The notes beneath the pieces are model-generated. The model was not told where the DNA came from, searched no databases, and saw only the letters and a program-made list of their open reading frames with translations. A program made the translations under genes and the position numbers. Positions 63,502-64,000 of a DNA stretch of 64,000 nt are shown here, in pieces. Position 1 is the stretch's first letter, and the number at the start of each line of letters is the position of its first letter. The stretch spans positions 3,072,501-3,136,500 of the forward strand of contig NZ_OY764327.1 in NCBI RefSeq assembly GCF_963668385.1, read 5' to 3'. This DNA comes from an uncultured Carboxylicivirga sp. GTDB taxonomy: Bacteria > Bacteroidota > Bacteroidia > Bacteroidales > Marinilabiliaceae.

Positions 63502-64000
63502 TTATCTTAACATTCCGGCTTTGAGTCGGGTTACTTCTTTAGCTGATAGATAGCGCCACTTGCCGCGCGGTATGTTTTGCTTGGTTAATCCGGCAAAATA
63601 AACACGGTCGAGTTTTACAACTTTATAGCCCAGGTGTTCAAACATACGACGAACAATGCGGTTACGTCCTGAGTGAATTTCAACACCTACCTGTGTTTTG
63701 TCATCCTTATCGGCATAGCTGATGGCATCGGCATGAATAGGACCATCGTCAAGGGTAATTCCTTTAGCTAACTGATCGATGTGATTGGCAAAAACAGGTT
63801 TATCTAAAAATACATGGTAAATCTTCTTAACATTGTATTTAGGGTGAGTAAGCGTTTTAGTTAAATCGCCGTCGTTGGTTAATAAAAGCAATCCTGTTGT
63901 CATACGGTCAAGGCGGCCTACCGGGTAAATACGATTGGGGCTTGCATCGCGCACTAAATCCATTACCGTTTGCTTGGCATGGCGGTCTTCAACTGTTGTA
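63502..64000 (-). CDS. RsuA/RluB-family pseudouridine synthase, partial
   Basis: The reading frame stays open to the right edge, so the Met at 63963 is internal; the visible part is 166 residues. Upstream of it the frame reads TTVEDRHAKQTVMDLV, the usual RluB sequence. The catalytic-loop VGRLDRMTTGLLLLTNDG (with Asp) and EIHSGRNRIVRRMFEHLGY are intact. Members isomerise uridines in 23S or 16S rRNA; RluB acts on 23S U2605 in E. coli. The N-terminal S4 domain lies outside the window. Confidence 0.9.
   Translation of the reverse strand, partial: TTVEDRHAKQTVMDLVRDASPNRIYPVGRLDRMTTGLLLLTNDGDLTKTLTHPKYNVKKIYHVFLDKPVFANHIDQLAKGITLDDGPIHADAISYADKDDKTQVGVEIHSGRNRIVRRMFEHLGYKVVKLDRVYFAGLTKQNIPRGKWRYLSAKEVTRLKAGMLR

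Noticed and set aside
63961-63963. Met at 63963 as the start of the pseudouridine synthase
   Set aside because: The frame is open to the window edge and the upstream residues match RluB; the gene is cut by the window.

Overview
The window comes from a low-GC Bacteroidota genome, most likely Bacteroidales or Marinilabiliales. The evidence is a SusC/SusD polysaccharide-utilisation locus driven by a hybrid two-component regulator, an IS21 element, many lipoproteins with short lipoboxes, little Shine-Dalgarno sequence, and several promoters of the Bacteroidota type (TTG, 17-21 nt, TAnnTTTG). A glycyl-radical enzyme suggests an anaerobic or facultative lifestyle. No rRNA or tRNA gene was seen.

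Layout. 1-5.4 kb: the tail of a hemerythrin-like protein, a LuxR-type regulator with a degenerate receiver, an RDD membrane protein, a 1232-residue sensor kinase and rlmH. 5.5-13.1 kb: a DUF4783 protein with nadC, two envelope lipoproteins, a K+-channel-like protein, a D-threonine-aldolase-like PLP enzyme, purA and a Fur-family repressor. 13.2-20.3 kb: a Rel/SpoT (p)ppGpp enzyme, then a four-gene operon (THUMP RNA methyltransferase, nitronate monooxygenase-like flavoprotein, active and inactive M16 peptidases). 20.4-24.0 kb: a HypD-type glycyl-radical enzyme (trans-4-hydroxy-L-proline dehydratase family) and its activase. 24.3-24.5 kb: a candidate small RNA. 24.6-33.7 kb: patatin-like hydrolase, a decayed DUF3795 gene, M1 peptidase, two tandem chagasin-like (I42) inhibitors, serine hydrolase, M24 peptidase, DUF1287, DinB-like protein and a CDF transporter.

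34.0-36.7 kb is a molybdate-type oxyanion locus: ModE-like DNA-binding protein, three evenly phased dyads, an OprP-like porin and ModA. No modB or modC follows. modA instead abuts, with no spacing, the converging 1395-residue hybrid regulator of the polysaccharide locus (36.7-52.1 kb: regulator, glycan-binding lipoprotein, SusC, SusD, GH30, GH5, double GH43). That regulator has lost both phosphorylation residues (His to Asn at 893, Asp to Asn at 1197) but keeps its periplasmic propeller and AraC domain. A chemoreceptor with an altered hairpin tip follows, then valS with a structured leader.

56.9-61.0 kb has no host gene. It holds a very AT-rich stretch, a 499-bp-period tandem repeat full of short palindromes, and an intact IS21 element (58244-60772) inserted in the second repeat copy with an 8-bp target duplication. 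A DUF5686 outer-membrane protein and a partial RluB-family pseudouridine synthase close the window.

The most unusual signals are the phosphorelay-dead hybrid regulator, the triple ModE-like operator beside an orphan modA, the small-RNA candidate upstream of the patatin gene, the valS leader, and the repeat/IS21 island with its perfect 38-bp palindrome.
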